64,000 nt of DNA from Piliocolobus tephrosceles (lineage: Eukaryota > Chordata > Mammalia > Primates > Cercopithecidae): contig NC_045436.1 in NCBI RefSeq assembly GCF_002776525.5, positions 159,631,783 through 159,695,782 on the forward strand. The letters run 5' to 3'. Made by a program: the position numbers and the translations under genes. Below, piece after piece: positions 21,534 to 32,746 of this stretch; position 1 is the first letter of the stretch; every line of letters begins with the position of its first letter. The notes under the pieces were generated by a model. The model did no database searches, was not told where the DNA came from, and was given only the letters and a program-made list of their open reading frames with translations.

Positions 21534-21771
21534 ACCCGCAATCCCAGCACTTTGGAAGGCAAATGACTTGAGGTCAGGAGCTCGAGACAAGCCTGGCCAA
21601 TATGGCAAAACCACATCTCTACTCAAAATACAAAAATTAGCCAGGCATGGTGGTGCATGCCTGTAGTCCCAGCTACTTGGGAGGCTGAGGCAGCTGGGAT
21701 TGAAGTGAGTTGAGATTGTGCCACTGCACTCCAGCCTGGGCAACAGAGCAAGACTCCGCCTGAAAAAATAA
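21534..21771 (+). mobile_element. 5'-truncated Alu with internal deletions
   Basis: Begins at 'CCGCAATCCCAGCACTTTGG'. Part of the right monomer ('GGCAGCTGGGATTGAAGTG') is deleted. Ends 'AAGACTCCGCCTG'. Confidence 0.92.
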
Positions 21772-21776
21772 AATAA

Positions 21777-21797
21777 AGAGAGAGAGAGAGAGAGAGA
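21777..21797. repeat. (AG)10 microsatellite in Alu tail
   Basis: Pure AG dinucleotides inside the A-rich tail of the preceding Alu. Confidence 0.95.
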
Positions 21798-21799
21798 AA

Positions 21800-22220
21800 T
21801 AAAAAGAGAAAAAGGTGAGCAGCTCAGTGACCCAGGGAGCATGAGCCTGAGGTTGAATCTTAGGTCCCCTGGCTCCCCACCTTAGCCATGACGGGCTTAA
21901 GGGCTGTGAGGCTGAGAAGAAGATGGAAATGGTGCTCTGCTGGTCACTTAGAAAATGTTTTCATATCTGTAAGAGTTAGCTGGAAATGGTCAAAATATGT
22001 AATTTTTCTTTCATGATTTCAGATAATAAGTAATGATTGGGATTAATGCATACATGTACAGGCATTCACCCCTCCTTTTCAAAAGACTGTGATTCATATG
22101 TTTGCTAGGAGTTGTGTTTGAAGTTGTTTACATTTTTCTCTGCAAATGCTATTCCAAAAGCTAGTTTCCTAGACTGGGCTTGTGGCTTGTTTAACTCTGA
22201 ATATTCTTTAAGTCCAGCCC
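21800..22220. other. Unassigned sequence
   Basis: Nothing recognised. Confidence 0.5.
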
Positions 22221-22611
22221 TGATATGGTTGGGAAGTATGTCCCCGCCAAATCTCATGTGTCCTCAGTGTTGGAGGTGAAGCCTGGTGGGAGGTATTACA
22301 TCACGGGGTGGATTCCTCATGGATGGCTTTACACCATCTCCTGGGTGATAAGTGCACTCTCATTCTGCTGGTTAAAGCAGGAGCTGCCTGTTTAAAAGGA
22401 GCCTGGCACCTCTTGCTGTTTTTTGCTCCCTCCCTTGCTATGGGACACGCTGGCTCCCCTTCCTCCATGATTATAAGCTTCCTGAGGCCTCACCAGAAGC
22501 AGATGCTGGTGCTATGCTTTGTGTGCAGGCTGCAGACCCTTGAGCCGAAAAAACAATTATAATTACCCAGTCTTGGATATTCCTCTGTAATAACGTAAAT
22601 GGACTAACACA
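22221..22611 (+). mobile_element. MST-type MaLR solo LTR
   Basis: TGATATGG start, 'GAGCCTGGCACCTCTTGCTG', 'CCTCACCAGAAGCAGATGCTGG', 'AATTACCCAGTCTTGGATAT' and the 'GGACTAACACA' end. It is essentially complete. Confidence 0.92.
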
Positions 22612-22824
22612 AAACCTGTTTTCAAGCCAACCAATCTTCATTTTAAAGCCACGTTCCTGAGAACAGATGTGTGTTCAGGTCTGAGTAAGATCAGAAAGCA
22701 CTTCCATTTGGGACCACAGCAGCATGGAAGGGATAGGGAGGTTAGTAGCAAAGGGCAAAGCAGGCAGAAAAGCAGCTGGGTCCACACGGTGTTTCTCTGG
22801 TAAATTCCTATGGGAATGAACATT

Positions 22825-23035
22825 CATTGAGTAACTATTACGTGCCAGACCCTGCACAGACACTTGTCAGAATGATTCCTTTTATCCCCCAAATTACCCA
22901 GTGAGGTAACCATCATTATCTTATTTATCCCGCTTTACAGATGGAGAAAGGCAGCAACTTGCCCAAAGTCCCAAATCTGGTAAGTGGCAGAGCCAGAGCT
23001 TGAACTCAGGTCTCTATCATTCCAAACATTTTGTT
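22825..23035 (-). mobile_element. MIR SINE
   Basis: 'TGAGTAACTATTACGTGCCAG', 'GCTTTACAGATGGAGAAAGG', 'AGTGGCAGAGCCAGAGCTTGAA' in reverse-MIR order. Confidence 0.93.
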
Positions 23036-23207
23036 CTTTCTGGTCCCTGTGTTATGGTGGGCTCTATTCACAGAGTGGAGGAGAGCTCTTTGTATCTTTG
23101 TCCTCTAAAGGAGAGATGGCAGGAACTCTGGTCAGCGGCTGAGCAGGAATTCTTAACTGGGGAAGGAATTAACAATGAATGGGGGGATATCAAGGAAGTT
23201 CCAAATA

Positions 23208-24338
23208 CAGATTGGACATCCCTAATCCAAAAATCTGAAATCCCAAATGCTCCAAAATCTGAAACTTTCTTTTCTTTTCTTTCTTTCTTTCTTTCTTTTT
23301 TTTTTTGAGAAGGAGTCTTGTTCTGTCACCCGGGTTGGAGTGCAGTGGCATGATCTCAGCTCACTGCAACCTCCACCTCCTGGGTTCCAGCAGTTCTCCT
23401 GCCTCAGCCTCACATGATGCCACAGGTGGAAAATTCCACACCTGACCTCATGTTATGAGTTGCAGTCAAAAGATAGGTGCACAACAGTGAAGATGATGTT
23501 AACACTGCAGCAAAATGGCCTAAGATGATATGGTGAAAATGTATGATGGGTTTGTTGAAGAACTATAGCTGTATGTGCCTTCATAAGAAAGAAATCATGT
23601 CAGTTTATAAAATCAAAGAGAGACCCCCTAAGACAAAAACCATTGTTACTGAGGCCAGTGACACTGGAGGAAACATGCGAAAAAAGCCGTCCACCAGCAT
23701 GCCTGTTCATCCTTGGAGGACCCACATCCTGGCCCCTCAACTGCTTTCAGTGTTTCTTCTCACCTAAAAAATAAAATACAGTGTGCAGTAACCATTTAAT
23801 CCAAACACAGCATCGCAGGTGGAGACCGAACGCCTGCTGTTATCTCCTGTTGCTGTGTTTCACAGCCGATGCAGGTATTCTGGGCATGCTACTGTGCTGC
23901 TTGGTTACCCTGAGCATTCTATTTTTTCACTGCATTAATGGTGTGTCAAGTTTTATACCTTAAGTATTCATGTGTGAATAAATGTAAGAAAAGAATTGCC
24001 TCTCAGTAGCATCTACATTCAGAGTCAGGAATGACGGTGATGCCAAATAACCACAGATTGTCCACATAGGTGGCTGAGCTAGGGTCACCTTTGCTTTCTG
24101 ATGGTTCAATGCACACAAACTTTGTTTCATGCACAAAATTATTTAAAATATTGTGTAAAATTACCTTCAGGCTATGTGTATAAAGTGTATGTAAAACATA
24201 AAATAATTTCCTGTTTAGACTTGGGTGCCATCCTTACAATATCTCATTATGTATATGCCAATATTCCAAAATCCCAAAACATCCCAAATCTCAAACACTT
24301 TCGATCCCAAGCATTTTGGATAAAGGACACTTAATCTG
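23208..24338. mobile_element. Tigger-type DNA transposon (MER8/Tigger4-like), internally deleted
   Basis: Terminal inverted repeats are visible: 'CAGATTGGACATCCCTAATCC' in shortened form at 23208 and its partner '..GGATAAAGGACACTTAATCTG' ending at 24338. TA precedes the left end, as expected for TcMar-Tigger insertion; the right flank has decayed to CA. About 1.1 kb remains including a truncated Alu (about 23268-23411), well short of an autonomous Tigger. No intact transposase. Confidence 0.8.
23268..23411 (-). mobile_element. 5'-truncated Alu inside the Tigger
   Basis: A TTTC-rich tail (23268-23303) and one Alu monomer ('GAGTGCAGTGGCATGATCTC') end abruptly at 'CCTGCCTCAGCCTCA', where the Tigger sequence resumes with 'CATGATGCCACAGGTGG'. 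Confidence 0.92.
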
Positions 24339-24420
24339 CACTTCTACCTCTTGGCAAATTCATTCTACTCTTTTCAACTTTTCAAGCTCTATGTCTTCAA
24401 GAACTGAACAAGAATTCAAT

Positions 24421-24645
24421 ATGGATTAGTGATTAAGAGCTTAGGATATGGATTCAGAACAACCTGGGTTCAAGTCCTGGATCTGCTCCTTACAAACTGT
24501 GAGTTGAAACATCAATTTAAAAATTGAGGTAAGAATTCTTTATACAAGTTATGAGCTCATTGTGAGAATTAATGAAGATAACATGTGGAAAGTACTTAGC
24601 ATAGTTTATGCACATAGTAAGCACTTACTAAATGCTGCAGATAAA
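24421..24645 (+). mobile_element. MIR SINE
   Basis: 'GGATTAGTGATTAAGAGCTT', 'CCTGGGTTCAAGTCCTGGATC', 'CATAGTAAGCACTTACTAAATG'. Confidence 0.95.
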
Positions 24646-24711
24646 CTATCCTGGCTTTACTATGTACCAGTTATGGGATCTCATGCAAGTTTTCCCATCA
24701 CAAGGGGCTAG

Positions 24712-25010
24712 GCCATGTTGCTGTAACAACAGTCTGAAAGCATCAGTGGCTTACAACAAAGAGGGTCCATTGCAGATTGACTGAAGCTTGGCTTCTCCCA
24801 TTCTTTCTAGTGTTCAGGGCGTATCTGGAACATTGCCAGTCTATGTGGTGGATGAAAAAGACAGATGGCAAACCACATGCTAGAAGACATGTGTCAACTC
24901 TGTCTACATGTCACTAGCCAACACAAGTCCCATAGCCACTCCTGAATTCAACAGTGCAGGAGTGGATAGTATTCCTCCAGGGTGGGGTATTGAAAGGAAG
25001 AAAATTGTAA
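24712..25010 (-). mobile_element. MLT1-like LTR fossil
   Basis: Starts 'CCATGTTGCTGTAACAACAG' with 'CATCAGTGGCTTACAAC' downstream, the reverse form of old MaLR/ERVL LTR 3' ends. The rest is highly diverged. Confidence 0.5.
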
Positions 25011-25439
25011 TGTTTTATCATGGTGTATAATTTGCCAGCTATTTATTCTGAGCCCTACCATTCTGTAGACTTTCTGGCACATTGTAGGCACTTTTGAATG
25101 AGAATCTTATTATACTCTCAACTGTTTTAGGGGCCCCTTCTGCTCCCAGTTTGCCATAAAGAGGCGTCAGACCCCAAAAGCCCAATTGTGCCTTATTTAG
25201 TTCAACATCTGGAGAGACTCAGCTGTCCCACATATTTGTTCCTAAATCACTGAATTGCTCACTGAATTGGCTGCCGAGCCACCTTTTCCAGACAGGAGAG
25301 GAGGAAAAACTTATTTGCAAAGAAAAAGAGAAGGCTCCTCTTGGCCAGGCTGAGGCCTCCTTTGGAGATGGGCCATAACAAACAGAGATTTATAATGACT
25401 AGGATACCCTAACCGATAGTGAAATGGAAATCCACAGGC

Positions 25440-25560
25440 TCAACCTGGCAGAGGGACTGGGGAGTCAGAAGGCTGTCATTGGCCGGTGGTGTGACCTCAG
25501 ACAAACTCCTTTGCAGCTCTGTGCCTCAGTTTCTTCCTCTGTAAAAGGGAGGTGGTGGTG
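25440..25560 (+). mobile_element. MIR SINE fragment
   Basis: 'GTGGTGTGACCTCAGACAAAC' and 'CTCAGTTTCTTCCTCTGTAAA' followed by a short GGT/GTG run. Confidence 0.75.
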
Positions 25561-26454
25561 GTGGGGATAGTGACTCTCTCAAAGAGCAGAGACGAGAGTG
25601 AAATATAATATCCGTGACCAAGTCACAAACTATAAACACTATTCCACACCAGTTTAACACAATGGTTAAATCTAACAAAAAAAGGACAGGATATGCAATA
25701 TATCTCACTTTAACAATAATTTGGTAGTAAATATGGAAAGAGTTGAGTGCCCAAAACACAGAACATATTCCCAGTTCTTGGAGATCTTCAGCGGATCACA
25801 AAAATCAGAGAAAGTTAGGTTACTTGGGTGTTCAATTTGCTGGCAACCATTTTATGCTATAATTCAGCATTAGTCATGGCTGACTAATTCTTTTCTCTAG
25901 AAAATTAGATGGAGCATGTAAACACAAAGGCACAGCATGGCCTCCTGGAAAAAACCCCAAATGTACTGAGTCTTCGGGCAAGATTGAGGGATCAAAGGCC
26001 AGGTGCGCTGCCTGCTCTGCTGCTTGGGTGCCATTTGGTATCATTTCCGTATTTCACTCAGTTGAGGTTGCTCAATTTCCACTCCCTCCATCATCAAAAA
26101 GTATTTTTAGAGCCGTTCATTACAGGAAATCTTTGGCTTTGTTCTCAGGGCTGGTCATATAGGGAAACATGTTTTCCATTGTCAGTATATCCATAAATAA
26201 AATAATAGCTAATGCATCTTCACATCTTGGAGGGCACATTTACTCTTGTCTGATGTTGCATGACATACTGAACCATAGAGGACCAGAGCAAAGATGTGAT
26301 GAGCTTTCTCACTAGTGTAAACATGGCTTAGGGACTCCCCAAGTAGGTGACTTCCTACCAACATTTCCCTCACCCCCTGAGACTGGGGTATGGGTTCCTG
26401 CTTTGTGTTCTGTGTCCATCACTGTCCTTGGCCCATTGTGTACCCTACAGACTT
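25561..26454. other. Unassigned sequence
   Basis: No gene or repeat recognised. A pyrimidine run and TCTAG at about 25890-25901 resemble a splice acceptor, but no matching donor is convincing. Confidence 0.45.
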
Positions 26455-26602
26455 AATCATATAAGTGTTTGCCCTGTGCTGGCCACTGTTTTAAGTTCTT
26501 TAACTGTGTTAACTCATGAGACTGTTGTAATAATCCCCCTTTTTCAGACTGAGTCACAGAGAGGTTGAGTAGTTTCCCTAAGGCTGCACAGCTAGGGCTG
26601 CT
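26455..26602 (-). mobile_element. MIR SINE
   Basis: 'CCTGTGCTGGCCACTGTTTTAAG', 'GACTGAGTCACAGAGAGGTTG' in reverse orientation. Confidence 0.85.
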
Positions 26603-26692
26603 CTAAGAATTAAGTGAGTTAATGTCTGCGAATTGCTTTATGCAATGCCCAACATGCTGTAAGTGCTCTGCAAGTGTTTGTTAAGTAAATAT
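26603..26692 (+). mobile_element. MIR SINE 3' fragment
   Basis: 'GAATTAAGTGAGTTAATGTC' and 'TGTAAGTGCTCTGCAAGTGTTTG' are plus-orientation MIR 3' sequence, directly abutting an inverted MIR. Confidence 0.75.
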
Positions 26693-26734
26693 GCAGAGTG
26701 TAGGCAGAGCCATACTAGTAAGGGACTGATCATG

Positions 26735-26890
26735 TTTGCACCAGGTAGGGGTGAAAAGGCTTGGTTTCCAGCCCACCATTGTGACTCTGCCCTGTAGCAA
26801 GATCTTGGCCAGGTTGTTTGGCCTCTCTAGGACGTGTGGTCCTCATCTGTAGAATGCATCTGATGATTAGGTAGGCTTTCTCAGGTCAAA
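26735..26890 (+). mobile_element. MIR SINE
   Basis: 'CCAGCCCACCATTGTGACTC' and 'TCCTCATCTGTAGAATGCATC' in MIR order, diverged. Confidence 0.65.
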
Positions 26891-27321
26891 GCATTACTGG
26901 TTGTGCAACACATGATAGGGAATGCAGGCATAGGGAATGTCACTAGATAATTTACCATCGACATCCAATTTTTGGAACAGTCTTGGGGATAGAAACCTGT
27001 TTGTGCCATGCAAGAGTTTTTCCTACTGAATCCAGAAATTTATCTGATAAAAAGGAGCTCATTTCAGAGACAAGTGTTTCCCTAGAAGCTTGTAACCAGA
27101 GGCAGTGATAACATCAGAGGTATGTTTCAAGAACGTTAGTGTGGAGGAGTTTTTAAATGCTAACTGCAATCTCACTGGAGAGGCTAAAACATAAATTCTG
27201 CCTCTTGGAGTCTTGGGGCATAGCTGACACTGGAGAAGGTTGGTAAAGCTGGCAAACCTAGAGGAAAAGTCGGGAAGGAAGTTGATGGAGGAGAATTGGC
27301 CACCAGTGTGGCAAAGGCATA
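26891..27321. other. Unassigned sequence
   Basis: Nothing recognised. Confidence 0.5.
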
Positions 27322-27670
27322 TGTCTTAGTCTGTTTTGTGTTGCTATAAGAGAACACCACAAACTGAGTAATCTACAAAGAAAATAAATTTACTTCTCAT
27401 GGTTCTGGAGTCTGGAAAGTCCAATATCAAGGTGCTGGCACCTGGAGAGGGCCTTCTTGCTGTGTCATATGATAGTGAAAGGTGAAAGGGCATAGAGCAT
27501 GTGAGAGAGAGAGCTGAGCTCACTTTTATAACAAACCCACTCCCAAGATAATGACATTAATCTATTCATGTGACCTAATCACCTCTTAAGGATCCCACTC
27601 CCCAATACCACCATATTGGGGATCAAGTTTGCAACACATGAATTTTGGGGAACACATCCAAACAATAGCA
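27322..27670 (-). mobile_element. MLT1/MST-type MaLR solo LTR
   Basis: Reverse LTR from 'TGTCTTAGTCTGTTTTGTG' to 'AACACATCCAAACAATAGCA'. It contains 'CTGGAGTCTGGAAAGTCCAA' and 'GTGACCTAATCACCTCTTAAG'. Complete-looking; same family type as 1224-1580 but inverted. Confidence 0.9.
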
Positions 27671-27814
27671 GTTTGCATTCCCCACTCACAGATACCTTGA
27701 ATGTAACACTGCTTACTACTATTATCCATGATAGTAACCTTTGCCAAGTCCATCCAGCCCTTCTACCATTCTCTCACTTGACCAGAGGCAGGACAATAAA
27801 AAATTGCCTTCCAC

Positions 27815-27930
27815 TTGACAAATCACTGAAGAGAGGTTCAGAGAGGTTCACTGACTTGCTCACCTTTTCATAACCTTGAAGTTGGGGAGTTATTTAAACT
27901 TGATATTCTAACTCCCTAATTCAGGTTTCT
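27815..27930 (-). mobile_element. MIR-like fragment
   Basis: 'GAGGTTCACTGACTTGCTCACC' and 'TTGAAGTTGGGGAGTTATTTAAAC' weakly resemble reverse MIR. Confidence 0.4.
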
Positions 27931-28559
27931 TCTCAGCCTTCAACAGAGTCATGTACGTGACCTTTTCCATTTCCCTTATGACTTTGGAAAAACAGCTTCT
28001 TATTTCCTTCTTAAGCTGGGCTCTACTAATATCAGTGCTTCTTGAGGCACTTTCATGGCAGGGCCAGTGATGGAAATGTGAACCCATTCTTCATGTTTCC
28101 ATGTTGGGGGAGACTTCACCCCACTCCTAGGAGAGAAATATATGGGAGAAACACTTCTGCTACTTACCATTCTCTTTTTCTTTCTTCCTAGAAAGGTAAG
28201 TAAATTTCTCAGGGGAAGGGTCTTCTCACAGGGGTCCTGATGGTCTTTTATTGCTTAGTTTCAGAGCATCCTGTTCTCTGGAGGCAGGCATCCTTGGCTT
28301 CCCTGTAGAATCAGACCTGTGGTTCAGGGTTCCAGCTCATTTTCTGGAAGATGGTTTATCCCTAGGTCTTCAAACAGAGAAAGATGTTCAGATGCCCACC
28401 AGGGTCTTTGACAGAATCTTCTCCAGTCTCCAGACAGACTGCCAGGAATAGCACTGCTTTTTTGCTATTTCTAGCAGGTTTCTCTGTCTATCTCTCATTT
28501 GGATTAGAGTAGACCATGTACTTTTCCTGAAAACACTTTTTTTCTTCTTGCTTCTTCTT
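27931..28559. other. Unassigned sequence with a clustered splice motif pair
   Basis: No repeat recognised. At 28169-28200 a pyrimidine-rich acceptor (..TCTTTCTTCCTAG) is separated by only AAAG from a consensus donor GTAAGT. Confidence 0.45.
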
Positions 28560-29330
28560 ATCAAGTGCCCCATTTGATAAGAGATGTCTGCCATGTTCAC
28601 TTGACTTCTCCATCTCAATCTCCTTGGCAGACTCCTCCTCTCACACTTGCCTTTGACTTTGAAGTCTGCCTTGAATCCCATTTTCTTTTCTGTGTATACA
28701 TCCTCTCTGTGACCCCACTAGTCCTTTGTCTGAAGTACCATCTACATGCTTTTCCTACCTATTTCTTCAACGTTGACCTCTCTGAAACACACCAGACTCA
28801 TAGCCACCTGCCTACCTGACATTTCCTCTTGTAAGCCTAATGAACTTTGAATGCTAGCTGGAAAATTCCCAAATTTTAATTTCCTTAAGTAGTTCATCTC
28901 ACAGTCTTTCCATCTTGGTAAAAGGCACTACTATCTGGCCAGTTGCTTAAGTGAAAATCTAGGTGTTCTCTTGGATTCCACTCTCTCTCCCTTAAGTTCC
29001 ATAATCCATCAAGAAGTCCTACAGACTATTTCCAAGCCTTCCTCTTCTTTCCATGTCCTCTACCAGTGGTTTGTGAATGTTAGCATACACCAGAATCATC
29101 TGAGTGGGCCTGTTAAAACCAGCTTGCTGAGCTTCAACTTCAGCGTTTTCGTAAGTTCAGGGTGGAACCTGAAATGTGCATTTCTAACAAAGTTTGCAGA
29201 TATTGATGCTGCTGGTCAGGAGCCATGCTTTGAGAACCACTGTCCTATAAAACATTACAAGCCCTATCAGGCCTTCCATGATCCCTCACCTAAACAAATT
29301 ACTGCAACAGCCTCCTAATTGGGATCTGTA
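28560..29330 (+). mobile_element. L2 LINE fragments interrupted by MER20
   Basis: Diverged L2 ORF2/3' phrases: 'CTCTCTCCCTTAAGTTCC' with 'AATCCATCAAGAAGTCCTAC', and after MER20 'CAGGCCTTCCATGATCC' and 'ATTACTGCAACAGCCTCCTAATTGG' in diverged form. The order of the last two differs from the L2 consensus, suggesting two fragments or rearrangement. Confidence 0.65.
29064..29242 (+). mobile_element. MER20 hAT-Charlie DNA transposon
   Basis: Begins CAGTGGTTTGTGAATGTTAGC and ends 'TTTGAGAACCACTG', the inverted termini of MER20. Internal 'GCATTTCTAACAAAGTTTG' fits. The 8-bp flanks TCCTCTAC and TCCTATAA match at 6 of 8 positions, a decayed hAT target duplication. Confidence 0.9.
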
Positions 29331-29934
29331 TTCTTACTTTTATTGGATTTCATGGATTTTTTATTTTTATTGTGTTTTCTGACCTCCCAGTAATTTTTAA
29401 AAAGTTTTTCTTATATTCGGAAAATTCCTCCTTTGGGAGTTTCACTGCCTGAAATTAGAACCTAGAAAACTCAAATTCCCAGCTTCCTTTGCAACTAGAG
29501 TGTAAGCTGGTGACCGAGGCTCTGCCACTTGGTATACTTGGGAGAAGTTGATTCGGCAATGGTGAGCAACTTGAAGAAGGAAGTTCACTGCAAACTCCTT
29601 GTTTTGCGGGGGCAAAAGCAGAGGTAACAGACTTTGAAAGTGACCAAAGTAGAGTTCCACACACAGAAGTATCAGCAACAGGGCATCAGTAGCGGAGGTA
29701 TCCTCCTTGTGGTTTTAGGAATTGTCCCTGGACCCTTGACCCAGAGTCCTGTTTTTCAGGACCTTCAGATCTATGAGCTTTCCAAAGTCCTTTTAAGATA
29801 AGTGTCTTTCTGCTAAACCTGCCACAGTCAGCTTTACTGTTTGCAACTAAGAACTCTGAGTGGAACATTTTTTGGAATCCATTTTCTACAGTGGAGCTCA
29901 CACACGTGTCTGACTCAATCATGCTTGAGGGCAC
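29331..29934. other. Unassigned sequence, possible LTR at 29440-29690
   Basis: 'CCCAGCTTCCTTTGCAACTAGAG' at about 29478 recalls the interior of old MaLR-class LTRs. I cannot define its ends. The rest is unrecognised. Confidence 0.4.
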
Positions 29935-30310
29935 ATGACCTCCTCACCTCGGCTCACAAAGCCCTCCAGGACCATGCCTCCCCTTCTGTGGCCACCTCAC
30001 TGGGCAACTCCTTCCTCCTTTCCTACTTTGACAGAGTCGTTGTTCCTTTCCTTAAACATGCCAAGCTCATGCCCCACTCAGGGCCTTTGCATGTGCTGTT
30101 GCTTCTGCCTGGAAGGTGCTACCATTGGATCTTCAGGTGCCTGATTGCTCAATTTTTTTGTTTTGTTTTTCATTCAGAGCTCAGATTGCTCAATTTAAAT
30201 GTGCAATCTCTGTAGAGATCTCTTTCCTGACTGACTACACAAACCAACATGGTCAACATATCACAGTAGTTTGCTTTTCTGCAGAGCAGGAATCACTGTT
30301 TGATATTTTT
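29935..30310 (+). mobile_element. L2 LINE 3' region
   Basis: 'CACAAAGCCCTCCAGGACCATG', 'CATGCCAAGCTCATGCCCCAC' and 'CAGGGCCTTTGCATGTGCTG' follow the L2 ORF2 3' end. Open frames here are L2 relics or chance. Confidence 0.85.
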
Positions 30311-30329
30311 CTTATGCACTAGTGTTTAT

Positions 30330-30761
30330 TGTGGGCCCCTCATACTCCCCAAAGAAGATAAACTCCATGACAGCAGGAGTTGTGTTTAGAAATATTTTCT
30401 CCCAGTCTGGCGCTTGTCTTTCCATATTCTTAGTGGTGTCTTGTGAAGCACTAAAATGTTTGAGGAAGTCCAACTGATCGACGTGTTCTTTTACAGGTCG
30501 CAGTTGCAGTGTCATAACTATGAAATCTTTGTTTAACTCAAGGTCTTGAAGATTTTCTCCTATACCGACTTCTAAATGTTTTCCTGTTTTAGTTGTTACA
30601 TTTAAGTCTATGATCCGATTTGAGTTAAATTTTGTATATAGTGTGAGGCAAGGGTCTAAGTTCATCTTTTTGCGTGGGATATCTGATTGTCCCCAGAACC
30701 ATTTGTTAAAAAGGCTCTCTTTTCCCCAGTAAATTATGTTGGCACCTTTGTTGAAAATCAG
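30330..30761 (-). mobile_element. Ancient L1 ORF2 fragment, left part
   Basis: The minus strand is still open and encodes recognisable L1 ORF2 sequence (segments 'MNLDPCLTLYTKFNSNRI', 'DFIVMTLQLRPVKEHVDQ' and 'RQAPDWEKIF'), corresponding to the region downstream of the reverse transcriptase domain. The fossil belongs to an old L1M/L1PB-type element and continues past the Alu at 31095. Confidence 0.88.
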
Positions 30762-30769
30762 TTGACCAA

Positions 30770-31086
30770 GCGGGGTACACTGGCTCATGCCTGTAATCTC
30801 AGCACTTTGGGAGGCCAAAGTGGAAGGATTGCTTGAAGGCAAGAGTTCGAGGCTATCCTGGGCAACATGGTAAAACCCTATCTCTATAAAAAATGTTTTT
30901 AAATTTAAAAAGTAGCCAGACGTGGTAGCATGTACCTACAGTTCTAGTTACTCAAGAGGCTGAGGTGGGAGGATTACTTGAGCCCAGAAGGTCGAGGCTG
31001 TAGAGACCTGTGATCATAGCACTGCAATCATCCTGGGTGGCAGAGTGAGATCCTGTCTCTAAAAAGCAAAACAAATAAACAAAAAA
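30770..31086 (+). mobile_element. AluJ element inside the L1 fragment
   Basis: Plus Alu 'ACTGGCTCATGCCTGTAATC' to 'GAGTGAGATCCTGTCTCT', with an 8-bp target duplication TTGACCAA at 30762-30769 and 31087-31094. Confidence 0.95.
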
Positions 31087-31094
31087 TTGACCAA

Positions 31095-31335
31095 AATACA
31101 AGAACTTATTTCTAGACTCTCAAGTCTGTTCCATTGATCTATGTGTCTATTTGATGATTTTCTTTGGTATCGTCTCTTTAATCCCTCTGAAATTTATCTG
31201 GATGCATAGTAGAAGTTTAGAGCCCAAATGGGGGTTTTTCTCCTCAAAAGAGCTAATGAGGATCCCAGCATCATTTATTGAATAATTGTTTTTTTCTCCA
31301 TTGATTTGTCCCATTTATCAATGGTTAAAAGACAT
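31095..31335 (-). mobile_element. Ancient L1 ORF2 fragment, right part
   Basis: 'TCTGTTCCATTGATCTATGTG' continues the reversed L1 ORF2 sequence interrupted by the Alu. 'CAGCATCATTTATTGAATAATTG' further on resembles another L1 segment, so the fossil may be rearranged. Confidence 0.75.
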
Positions 31336-31404
31336 TTACCATAACCTCCTCCATATTATTCTGACTCGTCCCAGTTCTTCCCACCCAGCATTTTAGAAGT
31401 CCGC

Positions 31405-31530
31405 AGTCCTGTGTTGTTTAACCAAATGACAAAAATTGTCCCTGCCTCAAAAGAGCTTACATTGGCAAATACAGATAGGACATTGATATATTAGGACAAT
31501 AAACATAGGACAGATATTTGCATTGGACTC
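31405..31530 (-). mobile_element. L2 LINE fragment
   Basis: 'TTGTCCCTGCCTCAAAAGAGC' with 'TTACATTGGCAAATACAG' resembles the reversed L2 3' end. Confidence 0.6.
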
Positions 31531-32429
31531 AAAGAAGATTAGTGCATCTGTGGAACAGTAACTGACATGAAGGGATTCTCAGGGGAGTTTCATGTTTACT
31601 TTGGGTGGAGCTGTGGACACTTAATCTAAAAGTCACCCAACCTCTGCTCAGATCACTCCTACCTGTTTGTCTGACACCCATCTTAATCTGACGGTGGTTG
31701 TGGGATTTTTAAACACTAAATGACTATGAAATTCTGCAGAAGACTCCACCCACTCCAACAGAGTTTAAAAGTTCAACATTTTTCTCAATAAAGACACCGA
31801 AGGCATAGTTGTAAAATTTCCAGAAGACCTAAGTCTGGGACGAGCAGCTTGTATGACAGGTGATCCAATTAAAGTTCAATTGGTCTTGACAGGCTGGAAA
31901 AACTGTTGAAACCAGGAAGATGAAATGAAACTCAGAAAAATGTAAACTACTACATTTTCATTTTGTCTCAAAAAAAAAAAAAGAAGAAGAAGAAGGCTGG
32001 CTGAGGGAGACTTACTAAAAAGAATCTGAAATTTTCAATTGCCTGAAAACCCAGTATGGTTGATCTGACATGGACCTGTTTTGTTTGCAAGGAACAGTGA
32101 CATAAATTCAACTGAAGACACATATAAAAGAGTGAAGAAATCACAGGGAGGGAAGGGAGACTGGAACCAATTTCACTGGCTCCAGAATCAAAGTCAGGCT
32201 TCCCCAGTCTGTCACCCAGGTTATACAATGGAACTGCATTGCACGTGGGACTAGATTAAAGTCAATAACAAAACAAAACGTATTACAGATCTTGAAGTCC
32301 ACATTTCCCAAGTCATCAGGTACTGGGGTGTGGGTAGCTAAGCCTAGGAATTAACTTACTCTCTTTTTGCATTTCAGCCATGCCTACCCTCTTTCTGGAA
32401 TTTAGAAAGTTGGAAGATAGAAAGAAATG
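31531..32429. other. Unassigned sequence with (A)n(AAG)n run
   Basis: No gene recognised. 31967-31997 is an A run followed by AAG units without an attached Alu body. Confidence 0.5.
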
Positions 32430-32439
32430 AAAGAATTTT

Positions 32440-32746
32440 TAGGCCAGGTGCAGTGGCTCACATCTGTAATCCTAGCACTTTGGGAGGCTAGGTGGGTAGA
32501 TTACCTGAGGTCAGGGATTTGAGACCAGCCTGACCAACATGGCGAAACCCCATCTCTACTAAAAATACAAAAATTAGCTGGGCATCGTAGAGCATGCCTG
32601 TAATCCCAGCTCCTCAGGAGACTGAGGCAGGAGAATTGCTTGAACTCAGGAGCAGAGGTTGCAGTGAGTCGAAACTGCGCCACTGCACTCTAGCCTGGGT
32701 GACAGAGTGAGACTGTGTCTCAAAAAATAAAAATAAATAAGAAGAA
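32440..32746 (+). mobile_element. AluS element
   Basis: Full-length plus Alu with patterned A-rich tail. Target duplication AAAGAATTTT at 32430-32439 and 32747-32756. Confidence 0.96.

Noticed and set aside
30312..30842. 176-codon minus-strand open frame
   Set aside because: It is L1 ORF2 relic plus Alu sequence at its start and unrelated sequence at its end, not a host gene.
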